Below the pieces are notes generated by a model. That model had not been told where the DNA came from and did not search any database. It saw only the letters and a list, made by a program, of their open reading frames with translations. 64,000 bases of DNA from Methanothermococcus thermolithotrophicus DSM 2095. GTDB lineage: Archaea; AGJL01; Methanococci; Methanococcales; Methanococcaceae. Position 1 is the first letter of the stretch, and every line of letters starts with the position of its first letter. The translations under genes and the position numbers were made by a program. Shown piece by piece: positions 1 to 9,151 of the stretch. The stretch is from contig NZ_OX296583.1 in assembly GCF_946463545.1 (NCBI RefSeq), positions 1,215,035 to 1,279,034 on the forward strand, read 5' to 3'.

Positions 1-264
1 TCAATATATATTAATTTTAATTTATTTTTTTAATAAAAAGGAATTTAGTTATAAAAAGGAATAACGAAAAAATTAATAAAAAAATATTTGGTATTGATGC
101 ACGATTGAGGAGAATTTATAATATATTAAATAAATAAAATAAAGGGAGCTCCCAAATTTCCAATTTTATTTTAAATCCGATAAAAAAATTAAAAAAAGAA
201 AATTTATTATTTTATTATTTTATATGCAGCTTTACGTCTTTCCATGAAACTTTTAAAAAAGTTG

Positions 265-358
265 AACGAAAACGTTTAGGTTTTCGTTGCATTGAAAGTT
301 TTCAACTTTCAAAGCTTGAAATTGCAAAGCAATTTCATGCTCGAAACAAAGATTTCGA
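265..358. repeat. Cluster of four consecutive hairpins
   Basis: Four short inverted repeats follow one another: 265-288 (9-bp arms), 292-312 (7 bp), 318-336 (8 bp, loop AAA) and 341-358 (6 bp). They lie just beyond the stop codon of the minus-strand cohesin gene (stop at 388), so on that strand they form its 3' end and may act as terminator or mRNA-stabilising hairpins. The rest of 1-387 is AT-rich with no convincing gene; it also holds one GGGAGCTCCC palindrome at 144-153. Confidence 0.5.
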
Positions 359-387
359 TTTCATCAAAAAGAATAAAAGTTAAAGAT

Positions 388-3300
388 TTAAGGCTTCTCA
401 ATTTTCACTACTTTATCATCCTGCCATTCTACAAATACTGGTTCATCCGGAATGTCATCCAATGTTTTGAAGTATTCCACTGCTGCCTTTGTTCCCCATC
501 TATCTGAACCTGCTAATAGTATTACTGTATGTCCATTTATTAGCTGCTTTTGGATAACCCCTTTATGAGCTCCTGGGTAGTCGTTGGTTACTTTTACTTT
601 AAAGGTCCATGCGTATTTTTTAACTAGTGGGTTTGCTACTGGTCCCCCAACTAAGATGCAATCTTCGGTTATTCCCAATGATTTATTTACCAATTCAGTG
701 GTATTTTTAAGGCATTTTGCTGATAAGTTGTCGTCTGTTTCTGAACCTATTATTAGTTTGTATTTATGAACTATTTCTTTTATTTTTTCTGATTTAATAT
801 CATCTGCTACATTTGGATATTTATCTACAGCTCTATGTCTGGAGCCTGATGATGTTGATGATATTTTAGTTGTTTCAGTGGTTGGCAGTGCTGCAGCAAG
901 TATAATATTTACCTCTGGGTCTTTGACTAAGGTTATTTCCAATACTCCTTCAACAGGTATTCTATACCACCCTATTTTACCAGTGATATCGTTTTCTTTT
1001 AAAGTTATATTTTCTGTTCCATTATTTACGGTTATATCTTCAACATCCAAAGTTCCTATTGGGATTCTTATTATTGAAAATCCTTTATTTGAGGTGTTTA
1101 TTGCTTTGAATTTTATCGTAGATATTAATTTATTATTTTCTTTTTTAGCTTCTTCTTTTGTTATGTTTGTTATGTTGAATCCTTCATTTAGGATTGGTTT
1201 AACCTCTGATAATATATTATCAATTGTTTTATTCATCTCGTTTTCATCGTTAATTTTAGTGTTTTTAAGTTCAGTAGCTTTCTGCGTCACTTCTTTTAAA
1301 GTTTTAATATGTTCTCCGGTAAAGTTTATTGATATGTTTTCAAGATGGGGTATCTCAATACTATCATTTTTTACTGGAATTACTGTTATATTAAGGCCTT
1401 TTCCAGATATTATTTTTACATTATCTAAATCAACGTCCTTCAATGCCTCAGAATCCATATTAATATGTTTCAATGCTTCTTTTAATTCTTTCCCCATAAT
1501 TGTGTTGTTTATAAATATTTTCTTAAATTTATATCCTTCACAATCTGACAATGTAGCATGTTTTAGTATTACTGAATATGTATTATTTTCATCAATGAGT
1601 TTGAATGTTATATTTCCAATATTGAATTTTCCAGATTCTGTGAAGTTATAACCGCTTATAAATAGACTGTCATTATTTACACTCCAATTAACTATGCCAA
1701 TTCCACTTACATTTAAAATTTCGATATTTTTAAAGGTTAGGTTAATATCATAACCACTACAAGGTCTTTTAGAACTTATAGATTCTGTATCAATAGATGC
1801 CACAATAGTTCCATTAGTTTCAGATGTATTATATAATTTCAAATAAACAGGTACTTCAACAACTTTTAAGTTTTTAACCAGTTTATTATCGCTTTCATTT
1901 TCTTCTTTAATGACATTTGATTTATCAACTACTGCAACAATTGTATATATTCTTGTATCATCCGGTGTCCAATTAAAGCTTACTGTTTTTGTTTCTCCAA
2001 TATTTAATGAATCAACAGTTTTTACTCCCAAGTCCTTTGAATCTATGTATAAATGAACATCAAATGATTTATTTGCTATATCCTGATGACCATTGTTTGT
2101 TAATGTTATATTTATTGTTGTCGGCATTCTATATATTGATGGATTTGAAATTTCCATATCGATGATTTTAATGTTTGGTCCCTGAACTACAACAGTTTTT
2201 GGATTAATAACTATATTATTAAATTTGTATCCATTTATATCGGATACTACAACTCCATCTAACCCAATTTCTGAGTTTCCAACATCCAATGCCTTAAAGG
2301 TTGCTTTTGCAATGGTTGTTGATGTGTTTATACTTCCATCCATTATACTGAATACAACTTTTCCATCTTCAAAGGTAATGTTTTTAAGGTTTTCTGACGC
2401 GTTTATTAAGAACGTAAAGTTTGCGCATTCCAATATTTTTGAATCGTAGGTTAAAACTCCATCCATCCCTTTTACAGGTCTGTTTGCTGTAATGCTGTCT
2501 AATGATATATTAACAGTAAATGTTTCATCTGTTTTTGTTAGGTTTGTTGATGGGATTAAGTTTAATGCGATAGGTTCTTCAACTGATTCAACTGTTTTTA
2601 TATATTTGTTATTGTTTTCATTAATTTCTTTTATTTCTCCATTTGAATCAACTACGGTAACAATTGTATAGTTTTTATTTTCTATCGGCATAAATGTAAA
2701 GTTTATGTTTTTTGTTTCTCCAACATTTAATCCTGTAATGGTTTTTGTTCCAAGGTCTTGGGAGTCAATATACAATACTACTGAGAAATTATTTGAAGCG
2801 TTTCTTTCACCGATATTTTTAATTGTAATTGATATTGTATTATTTTGATATGATTTTAAGTTTGACACTAAAATATCAGTAATTGTTAAATCTGATCCAG
2901 GAATAATTATCTTTGTGATATCTGAATTTTTAACAACGCTGTAACTTTCATTATCCTTGATAGTAACATCCTTTAACTGAGTTGTGGTGTTTCCAACATT
3001 TATTATGTTATAAGTAATATTTACTGTGAAATTTGTTGATTTATTAAGGCCATCTATTTTAAAGAAGTCATTTGAGGTATTAAACAAAACAGTCCCTGCG
3101 CTTGATGATATATTAACCGGTGTTATTATTGTTTTATCGTAGCTCAGCGTTCCACTAATTTCACTTAGAGTTTCATTTTCTTTTGGGGATATGATTATTG
3201 GAACGGTTATATTCTCTCCGAGCTCACCACTTACAGTTGCAGGGGTTATTATATCAGCTATTGGTTTTAGTAGTATTGTTATGTTTGAGTTTTTTAGAGT

Positions 3301-3741
3301 TAATGGTTCAATATGGAACCCATTTACATCAGACATGACAGTTCCGCTTAATGATACTGCTCCACTTCCCTCATTTAATGTATTAAATGAAAGAGTTGCT
3401 ATTGTGAAGTTTCCTGTAAAACTATTACTAAACCATAATGAAATCCAAATTTTTCCATTAGATACAGTTATATCATCTTTAGTTGTATGTCCACTTATAT
3501 CTTTTAGGACGATATTACTTTCAGATATATTCATCATACTTGAGTTATAATTAATATATGTCTCAAAGCCCTCGCACCCGGTATCGTTTGGGACATTTTT
3601 TACAACTAAATCCAAATTAAATGAATCCCCAGTATATGCATTTACATTGTCTGGGACTAATTCTACTGATACATCTTCTGCATAACACATCCCAATTAGA
3701 GAAATCATCAAAACCGAGAGTGTAAAAAACTTCCACTTCAT
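388..3741 (-). CDS. Secreted multi-cohesin scaffold with CARDB repeats and S-layer-type C-terminus
   Basis: A 1117-aa secreted protein that looks like a scaffoldin. A signal peptide (about 1-21) ends MCYA-ED. A cohesin-like module follows at about 24-156, with the pattern SVELVPDNVNAYTGDSF, GFETYINY, then SDVNG near its end. A more divergent module lies at 165-280, a CARDB-like Ig domain at 283-385, a cohesin-like module at 391-518, a second CARDB at 522-628 and another cohesin-like module at 631-745. N-glycosylation sequons (NxT/S) are abundant. The last 145 residues or so contain GGPVAN and LLAGSDRWGTKAA, resembling the C-terminal domain of Methanococcales S-layer proteins. I infer that this places the scaffold in or on the S-layer. 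It lies downstream of, and co-directional with, a dockerin-bearing binding protein (68 nt gap), so the two are probably co-transcribed. The cohesin call rests on pattern recognition, strengthened by the adjacent dockerins. Confidence 0.8.
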   Translation of the reverse strand: MKWKFFTLSVLMISLIGMCYAEDVSVELVPDNVNAYTGDSFNLDLVVKNVPNDTGCEGFETYINYNSSMMNISESNIVLKDISGHTTKDDITVSNGKIWISLWFSNSFTGNFTIATLSFNTLNEGSGAVSLSGTVMSDVNGFHIEPLTLKNSNITILLKPIADIITPATVSGELGENITVPIIISPKENETLSEISGTLSYDKTIITPVNISSSAGTVLFNTSNDFFKIDGLNKSTNFTVNITYNIINVGNTTTQLKDVTIKDNESYSVVKNSDITKIIIPGSDLTITDILVSNLKSYQNNTISITIKNIGERNASNNFSVVLYIDSQDLGTKTITGLNVGETKNINFTFMPIENKNYTIVTVVDSNGEIKEINENNNKYIKTVESVEEPIALNLIPSTNLTKTDETFTVNISLDSITANRPVKGMDGVLTYDSKILECANFTFLINASENLKNITFEDGKVVFSIMDGSINTSTTIAKATFKALDVGNSEIGLDGVVVSDINGYKFNNIVINPKTVVVQGPNIKIIDMEISNPSIYRMPTTINITLTNNGHQDIANKSFDVHLYIDSKDLGVKTVDSLNIGETKTVSFNWTPDDTRIYTIVAVVDKSNVIKEENESDNKLVKNLKVVEVPVYLKLYNTSETNGTIVASIDTESISSKRPCSGYDINLTFKNIEILNVSGIGIVNWSVNNDSLFISGYNFTESGKFNIGNITFKLIDENNTYSVILKHATLSDCEGYKFKKIFINNTIMGKELKEALKHINMDSEALKDVDLDNVKIISGKGLNITVIPVKNDSIEIPHLENISINFTGEHIKTLKEVTQKATELKNTKINDENEMNKTIDNILSEVKPILNEGFNITNITKEEAKKENNKLISTIKFKAINTSNKGFSIIRIPIGTLDVEDITVNNGTENITLKENDITGKIGWYRIPVEGVLEITLVKDPEVNIILAAALPTTETTKISSTSSGSRHRAVDKYPNVADDIKSEKIKEIVHKYKLIIGSETDDNLSAKCLKNTTELVNKSLGITEDCILVGGPVANPLVKKYAWTFKVKVTNDYPGAHKGVIQKQLINGHTVILLAGSDRWGTKAAVEYFKTLDDIPDEPVFVEWQDDKVVKIEKP

Positions 3742-3809
3742 AATATATCACCCGATATTAAAAAATCAAAATAAATAGAAATAATTAGAATTAAATTAGT
3801 AATAATAAC

Positions 3810-5171
3810 TTAATTTGCAGTGTATGGGGTTGCTGTTCCAGTGTCTGGGTCATAACTAAGGAAGTAATGGGTGGTTCTTCCACTGAATGCATCTGGGTGT
3901 ATGATTGTTCCCAAATCCATTAATACTTCATCTGTATTCATAAGTCCAAATTGCCAGTAATCTTCACTTATACAGAATAATTTACCATTCTGAACTGATT
4001 TAAATAAGTCATATCCAGGATGGTCATTTTTGAAGTTCGATAGCCAGTTTGTATTTGATGGCACGACCCAAATATCGGCACCTTTTGCTCTTTCGGCAAA
4101 TGTTTCATAGTCAATCTTTGCACTGCCTGTTCCAGGATAATCACTGAATATATAGTTCCCATGACAGTCATCCATTATTCCCTTAGCTATATAGGATTGA
4201 GCTTTAGGTACATAGGTTCCACCATAGGATGGGTAATTTTTACCCCATGCAACTAGAACAGGTTCTTTGCCTCTTGTTAATCTTCTAACATTTAATGCCT
4301 TCTTTTCAACCTTTGTGAAGTATTTGCTTGCCATATCTTCTTTATTGTAGTATGCTGCAAACATCTTGACCCATTCACATCTTGCGAGATATGAATCTTC
4401 TAAATATTCTGCATTTGCGATATAAGTAATATTCAAATCGTTACATTTTGCAATAATGGCATCCCCACTGTATCCTGGATATACTAATACCGCCTGTGGA
4501 GATATGTTTATTATTATATCATAATTTGGACTGTATGATGAACCAACGTCAACTATGGAGCCGTTATCAAGCCCTTGTTTAATATCGTCGAAATACCATG
4601 TGTAGCCTCCACCCCACATGATTCCTTTAACTGAATCAATTACTGAACCATCACTGTTTAATGGTTGCATTAGTGCTATATGAGTAGAGCTCATTACAAC
4701 TACATTTGTCAATGGAACATTTAGGATTTTATCATATTTTCCATCAGTCCAGGTTGGTATGGATTGAGATGCATTTTTTAATAAGAATTTCTGCCCTGTG
4801 GCATCTTCAACTATTTTATATGAGTATGCATCGCCGTTGTATGGATTTACTTCATTTCCATTTTCGTCATAGTATGTAATCTTTATATTTTTGGCATAAT
4901 GGATAGGTTTTCTCAGACTGTCATAGTTTTTGAACAGATATACCACATCGGCAATATCTATTGAATTATCACAGTTCAAATCTCCATCTTCAAGGTTGAG
5001 ATTTCTATTTTTGAACAGATATACCACATCGGCAATATCTATTGAGTTGTCTGCATTTACATCGCCTAATCTGTGGTTGTAATCCCCATTTGCAAATGAA
5101 GGAGATATACATATTAATAAAGATAATACACTAAGTATTATCATAAGATGAGTATTTATATTTTTCGACAT
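3810..5171 (-). CDS. Dockerin-tagged periplasmic-binding-protein-like receptor (metal or tetrapyrrole uptake), copy 1
   Basis: A 453-aa secreted protein. A signal peptide (about 1-27) is followed directly by a type I dockerin at about 35-85. It has two Ca-binding loops, GDVNADNSIDIADVV and GDLNCDNSIDIADVV, each followed by YLFKN. The remaining 360 or so residues resemble a class III (FecB/BtuF, PF01497-like) binding protein, with NYDIIINISPQAVLV and a late ERAKGADIWVVPS segment typical of that fold. Dockerins are usually C-terminal in cellulosomal enzymes; here the dockerin is N-terminal. The start at 5171 has GGTGATG upstream. Copy 2 at 9152-10417 is homologous, but its receptor domain is clearly divergent while the dockerin DNA is identical. 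I infer that the protein binds a ligand outside the membrane, docks to one of the neighbouring cohesins and delivers to the FecCD-type permeases. The ligand is unknown; the nearby cobN suggests cobalt, a corrinoid or another tetrapyrrole. Confidence 0.85.
   Translation of the reverse strand: MSKNINTHLMIILSVLSLLICISPSFANGDYNHRLGDVNADNSIDIADVVYLFKNRNLNLEDGDLNCDNSIDIADVVYLFKNYDSLRKPIHYAKNIKITYYDENGNEVNPYNGDAYSYKIVEDATGQKFLLKNASQSIPTWTDGKYDKILNVPLTNVVVMSSTHIALMQPLNSDGSVIDSVKGIMWGGGYTWYFDDIKQGLDNGSIVDVGSSYSPNYDIIINISPQAVLVYPGYSGDAIIAKCNDLNITYIANAEYLEDSYLARCEWVKMFAAYYNKEDMASKYFTKVEKKALNVRRLTRGKEPVLVAWGKNYPSYGGTYVPKAQSYIAKGIMDDCHGNYIFSDYPGTGSAKIDYETFAERAKGADIWVVPSNTNWLSNFKNDHPGYDLFKSVQNGKLFCISEDYWQFGLMNTDEVLMDLGTIIHPDAFSGRTTHYFLSYDPDTGTATPYTAN
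4921..5063 (-). repeat. 143-bp perfect inverted repeat, dockerin copy 1
   Basis: The minus strand here is identical, base for base, to 9227-9369 on the plus strand. The repeat covers nearly the whole dockerin and stops at both edges of the domain, while the flanking receptor coding sequence differs. Each copy also has an internal 38-bp direct repeat, one per dockerin half. Confidence 0.9.
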
Positions 5172-5472
5172 ATTACATCACCCAAAAAGTTTTTAAAGTA
5201 ATATTCTAATCATATATTGTATTTTATTTAGGCTATGCGAGAAGACTTTAAGAAAATTCATAGTTATATATTATGGTTTAATTTAATACATGTAAAAATA
5301 TCTTTAATACATTATATATTTTTCGACATATTACATCACCCAAAAAGTTTTTAAAGTAATATTCTAATCATATATTGTATTTTATTTAGGCTATGCGAGA
5401 AGACTTTAAGAAAATTCATAGTTATATATTATGGTTTAATTTAATACATGTAAAAATATCTTTAATACATTA
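5157..5472. repeat. Perfect 158-bp tandem duplication in the divergent promoter region
   Basis: Copy 1 is 5157-5314 and copy 2 is 5315-5472, identical throughout. The unit carries the start codon, Shine-Dalgarno and presumed promoter of the minus-strand dockerin gene. The distal copy therefore has its own ATG (5327-5325) with the same GGTGATG upstream, but it reads only M-S-K-N-I before TAA. The plus-strand cohesin gene at 5503 starts just past copy 2, so both divergent operons may use promoters within the unit. Confidence 0.92.
5202..5215 (-). promoter_or_regulatory. Candidate operator shared with cobN (dockerin receptor copy)
   Basis: The 14-mer reads ATATGATTAGAATA on the coding strand and ends 31 nt before the start codon at 5171. 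The same 14-mer lies at exactly the same distance from the cobN start (18201-18214). AT-rich TATA-like sequence lies just upstream, so the motif would fall near the transcription start. The tandem duplication puts a second copy at 5360-5373. Confidence 0.4.
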
Positions 5473-5502
5473 AAATAAATATTAAAATATGAACGTGATA
5501 TC

Positions 5503-6063
5503 ATGAAAAAAATAATATTGGTTATTGCCCTGTCCATTCTGTTAATCCCCATGGTTTTGGCAGATGATGTAAGTCTAAATGTAAATATGCCTAACGAAGT
5601 AAATAAAGGCGATAATTTTACTATCAATATAGATGTTAATGTAAAAAATAAGGATATATCGGGTTTTGAATGCACAGTGAAAATCCCTATCGAAAACGTG
5701 GACAATATAAATATAACAAGTATCACAGGAAACGAAGAAATAAAAAAAGAAGCAGGGAAATTCTATGAAATTAAAAAGAAAGATTCATTAGTATCTATAA
5801 GATTTGCCACTTTTGGAACGCCATTGAATTCAGATTTTCATTTAATGACCATAAACGCAGTAGCTTTAAAAGAAGGTAATGTATCATTTACATTTGAATC
5901 AATAGCATCTGATGAAAATGGACAAAGGATTCCTGTTGATAAAAAAACAACTGATTTAATAATAATCGACAATAACAACAAAACAGTTGAATCCAGTGAA
6001 AATTTTTTATCATCGATAATTAACGCTATAATGAATTTTTTAAAATCCATACTCGGTGGTTAA
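5503..6063 (+). CDS. Small secreted single-cohesin protein
   Basis: A 186-aa protein with a signal peptide (about 1-20, ending VLA-DD) and one cohesin-like beta-sandwich at about 22-155. The module opens VSLNVNMPNEVNKGDNFTI, contains DISGFECTVKIP and ends near IASDENGQ, matching the layout of the larger neighbours. The last 25 residues are an amphipathic or hydrophobic helix (FLSSIINAIMNFLKSILGG) that could hold it at the membrane or in an oligomer. It is the first gene of a plus-strand run of three cohesin genes: its stop abuts the next ATG at 6064, so translation is probably coupled. Start at 5503 has GTGATATC upstream. Cohesin identity is inferred from resemblance to neighbours. Confidence 0.65.
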   Translation: MKKIILVIALSILLIPMVLADDVSLNVNMPNEVNKGDNFTINIDVNVKNKDISGFECTVKIPIENVDNINITSITGNEEIKKEAGKFYEIKKKDSLVSIRFATFGTPLNSDFHLMTINAVALKEGNVSFTFESIASDENGQRIPVDKKTTDLIIIDNNNKTVESSENFLSSIINAIMNFLKSILGG

Positions 6064-6933
6064 ATGAATATAACTAAATTATTAATTATATCTATTTTTT
6101 TTGTATTGTTTACTGAAAATTTTGCACTAGATGATATTGTTGTGAGATTAACCCCCGATAACATAGAAACGAGTGGAGATTTGGTAAATTTTAATATTAC
6201 AGTAGAAAATATACCTCCAAAGGAAAGTTTAGGTGTGCCCTCATCGTATACTGACCCAGAAATAAAGGACGGTGGATGTCAAGGTGTAGATATTTATATA
6301 AACTATTCAAAGGATTATTTAAGCCCCATTGGATTTAATTGGAGCGATAAGTGTAAGGATGTTAAAATAAAGGAATATAAATTCGAAGATGGAATTTTTT
6401 ATTTATCAATAATGTTTAATGAGATAATATATGATAATACTGTAAACCTCGGGACAATAACCTTCAACCCCATAAAAAAAGGAGAAACTACATTAAATGT
6501 TAGCGGTAAGGTGAGCTCCGAATGGGGCATTAAATATGATGAGGATAATAAGTATTGGCGTAATTATGGTGAAACGTCACAATATAAAGAGCCCTACCCT
6601 GACACTAAATTCTATGGTGCAACAGTAAATATTAAGGAAATAGGAAATTACACAGGTTCTACTAGTTTAAGCGGAGAATTGAATGAAAATGCAATTTCAT
6701 CATCACCTTCTTCATCGACAATAATCAACAAGGTAAATGTAATTGCAAACCAAAATGCGCCCGAAATTGTTGTAAAGGAAATAAATATTTCAGAAGAGAA
6801 GCCGAATATAACGATTATAATAAATACTGATGGAAAAAATGGTTTGGATTACAACCTGTTAATATCTATTTTTGTTGGAAGCATTTTATCTGGAATCACA
6901 TTTGGATTATTATTTAGAAGGATGATACTATGA
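6064..6933 (+). CDS. Membrane-anchored single-cohesin protein
   Basis: A 289-aa protein with an N-terminal signal peptide (about 1-22) and a cohesin-like module at about 23-195 (IVVRLTPDNIETSGDLVNF; GCQGVDIYINYS; TTLNVSGKVSS). A Ser/Thr/Asn-rich linker follows, then a C-terminal transmembrane helix at about 265-283 ending FRRMIL, with the short tail presumably in the cytoplasm. The module has an insert containing GVPSSYTDPEIKDGG not seen in the neighbouring cohesins. The gene overlaps the next by 4 nt (ATGA at 6930-6933), so the two are translationally coupled. The likely role, by inference, is a membrane-proximal docking site that keeps dockerin-bearing receptors near the permease. Confidence 0.65.
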   Translation: MNITKLLIISIFFVLFTENFALDDIVVRLTPDNIETSGDLVNFNITVENIPPKESLGVPSSYTDPEIKDGGCQGVDIYINYSKDYLSPIGFNWSDKCKDVKIKEYKFEDGIFYLSIMFNEIIYDNTVNLGTITFNPIKKGETTLNVSGKVSSEWGIKYDEDNKYWRNYGETSQYKEPYPDTKFYGATVNIKEIGNYTGSTSLSGELNENAISSSPSSSTIINKVNVIANQNAPEIVVKEINISEEKPNITIIINTDGKNGLDYNLLISIFVGSILSGITFGLLFRRMIL

Positions 6934-9011
6934 AATACATAATTTTATTTCTATCCTTTTTTGTTTTTTTATCGGGAGTATGTGGTGAAAATGTATCCGT
7001 AGAATTAGTTCCAGACAATATAAATGCGTATGTTGGAGATACATTCAACTTAGATTTAGTTGTAAAAAATATCCCTACTGATAGGAAATGTGGTGGATTT
7101 GAAACTACAATATCTTATGATTCAAGTATTTTGAATTTAACAAATATTGCGTTAAGTGATACGTCCAATACTGCAAATTTAAAAGAAGTGGATGTTTCAG
7201 CTGGAAAGATAAAATTATTATGGACGTCAAATGAACCCTATGGTAACTTTACAATAGCAACACTATCATTTAATGCGTTAAAGGATGGAAATGATTCAGT
7301 AGATTTAACTCAAACTTCCGTATCTGATGTAAATGGAGTAAAATATTATATAACTTTAAAAAACTCAAACATAACAATAAATCCATTAAACCAGACTTTA
7401 GGAACCATTACATTGAAAGATTTTGAACTGAATAAAAATATTGATGCAGTTTTATCTATAACTGGAGCAAAAACTCCTATAAAGAATATTTCAGGTAGCA
7501 TTTCATTCAAGAATATAACAATAGAAAACAGTCCTACTCTGATGGATATATTTTGTAATAATTTCAGCTATACCATATATAATAACAATATTTCATTTTT
7601 TATTATTCCAAATGAAAAGGACGAAAATAAAACCATATTCAATCTTTTAAAAATACCTGTGAATGTCAATGATGCTAACTATAATATTTCAATGGACTTA
7701 ACGATAAATGGGGAGCAAATCAAGAACATAACAATAAAAACGGAAGAAAAACAGGAAAATATCTCAGAGTATAAAGGGTTGGTATTCTATGTAGATTCTG
7801 GATATAATGAAGAAACAAATATCTCAATAGGTTATTCAAAAGAAATTAAATTAAAAGTATATAATATTGACAAAAATTTAACAAATTTTTCAGGATATAT
7901 TTTCATAAATAGTTCCTTATTTGATGTTTCAGATTATGGAATTCCAGAATATTCTGCCATATATAATAGGATAAACACATCAAATATTACATTAAATAAC
8001 AGCCACTTGTATTTCAATATTTCGCTAACAAACGGGACAAACGGGACATTTAGTATTTTAAAGTTTAAATTATCTTCAAAGATTAATGAGAATATATCTT
8101 CAATAATATATCTTGAAAATCTATCCATATACGCAAATGATACAAAAATAAACTTATCGATTAAAAATTTAACAGTGAATATTGTAAAAAGGGAATCCAA
8201 CAACCCGCCAAAATTAAAAATAGTCTACAAAATAGTTAATAACAAAGAAGTCCATTTTTATGCCTTAGGCTATGACGAAGATAACGACGATTTAAAATAT
8301 GTATGGGATTTTGGAGATGGGAAAAACTCAACAGACGAAAATCCAATTCATATATATTCAAATTATTCGATATATAAAATAGGATGTATTGTTAAGGACC
8401 CATTAAATGGAACAGATAAAGTGGAAGGGATTATATCTATTAAAAATATTAATCCAGTAAATTATTCAATTTCCAATGATTCATTCATGTTGGACAAACA
8501 AAATGAAAATAAAACCATTTATTTGAATATAACCTTAAAAAATCCATTAATTCATAATGTTGATGGATATATCAATTTTGTAGATTATGGCGATAATTAT
8601 CGTCCACTAAAAACCCAGTATCAAGTTATATTAAAGCCAAATGGAACAAAAAATCTTATTATTCCAATAAATGTGTCAAAATCATGTGAAATTAAATGGA
8701 ATGTCGTATATTATCCTAATATACGAAGTGATACAAGAGATAGCATAGACTTCAAATTCTATCAATGGGATTTTGAAAAAAAGATAGAATTCAAATCCAA
8801 ACCCCAAGTGGTAATAAATAATTATACAAAAATCATAACCCTCAACAATACAAAGATAATATTAAAAGTAAATAAAGTTGAGACCGTTAAAAACTATGTT
8901 ATAAACAAAACCCTAACAACTACAAGTCAAAACTCTATGCCATATTATACATTTGCTTCATTATTTGGATTTATCATAGGCATCATATTAATTAGATTTA
9001 AAATTAAATAA
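6930..9011 (+). CDS. Membrane-anchored multi-domain cohesin-PKD protein
   Basis: A 693-aa protein. A signal peptide (about 1-19) precedes a clear cohesin-like module at about 20-153 that is strongly similar to the first module of the 1117-aa scaffold (NVSVELVPDNINAY, FNLDLVVKNIP, GNFTIATLSFN, VSDVNG). Two weaker cohesin-like modules follow at about 155-275 and 283-420. A PKD domain lies at about 425-505 (YVWDFGDGKNSTDENPIHIYS). A further beta-rich segment follows, and a C-terminal transmembrane helix at about 672-689 ends RFKIK. The gene overlaps its upstream neighbour by 4 nt and is followed after 140 nt by the second dockerin receptor. Whether modules 2 and 3 are true cohesins is uncertain. 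Confidence 0.7.
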   Translation: MKYIILFLSFFVFLSGVCGENVSVELVPDNINAYVGDTFNLDLVVKNIPTDRKCGGFETTISYDSSILNLTNIALSDTSNTANLKEVDVSAGKIKLLWTSNEPYGNFTIATLSFNALKDGNDSVDLTQTSVSDVNGVKYYITLKNSNITINPLNQTLGTITLKDFELNKNIDAVLSITGAKTPIKNISGSISFKNITIENSPTLMDIFCNNFSYTIYNNNISFFIIPNEKDENKTIFNLLKIPVNVNDANYNISMDLTINGEQIKNITIKTEEKQENISEYKGLVFYVDSGYNEETNISIGYSKEIKLKVYNIDKNLTNFSGYIFINSSLFDVSDYGIPEYSAIYNRINTSNITLNNSHLYFNISLTNGTNGTFSILKFKLSSKINENISSIIYLENLSIYANDTKINLSIKNLTVNIVKRESNNPPKLKIVYKIVNNKEVHFYALGYDEDNDDLKYVWDFGDGKNSTDENPIHIYSNYSIYKIGCIVKDPLNGTDKVEGIISIKNINPVNYSISNDSFMLDKQNENKTIYLNITLKNPLIHNVDGYINFVDYGDNYRPLKTQYQVILKPNGTKNLIIPINVSKSCEIKWNVVYYPNIRSDTRDSIDFKFYQWDFEKKIEFKSKPQVVINNYTKIITLNNTKIILKVNKVETVKNYVINKTLTTTSQNSMPYYTFASLFGFIIGIILIRFKIK

Positions 9012-9151
9012 TCATTTTTTAATATATTTAATACTATTCTAATAATTATTTATAAATAAATGATAAATTTTAAATATTATTCTAGTTAATATAATATTAT
9101 AATAATATAAATATCTAATTAATTATTACCAATAGATAAAAAGGTGTTAGT

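Noticed and set aside
265-358. CRISPR array
   Set aside because: The hairpins differ from each other in sequence and spacing and no unique spacers alternate with a constant repeat.
878-1651. 257-codon plus-strand frame inside the scaffold gene
   Set aside because: It is the antisense of a strongly supported secreted repeat protein and shows no family pattern.
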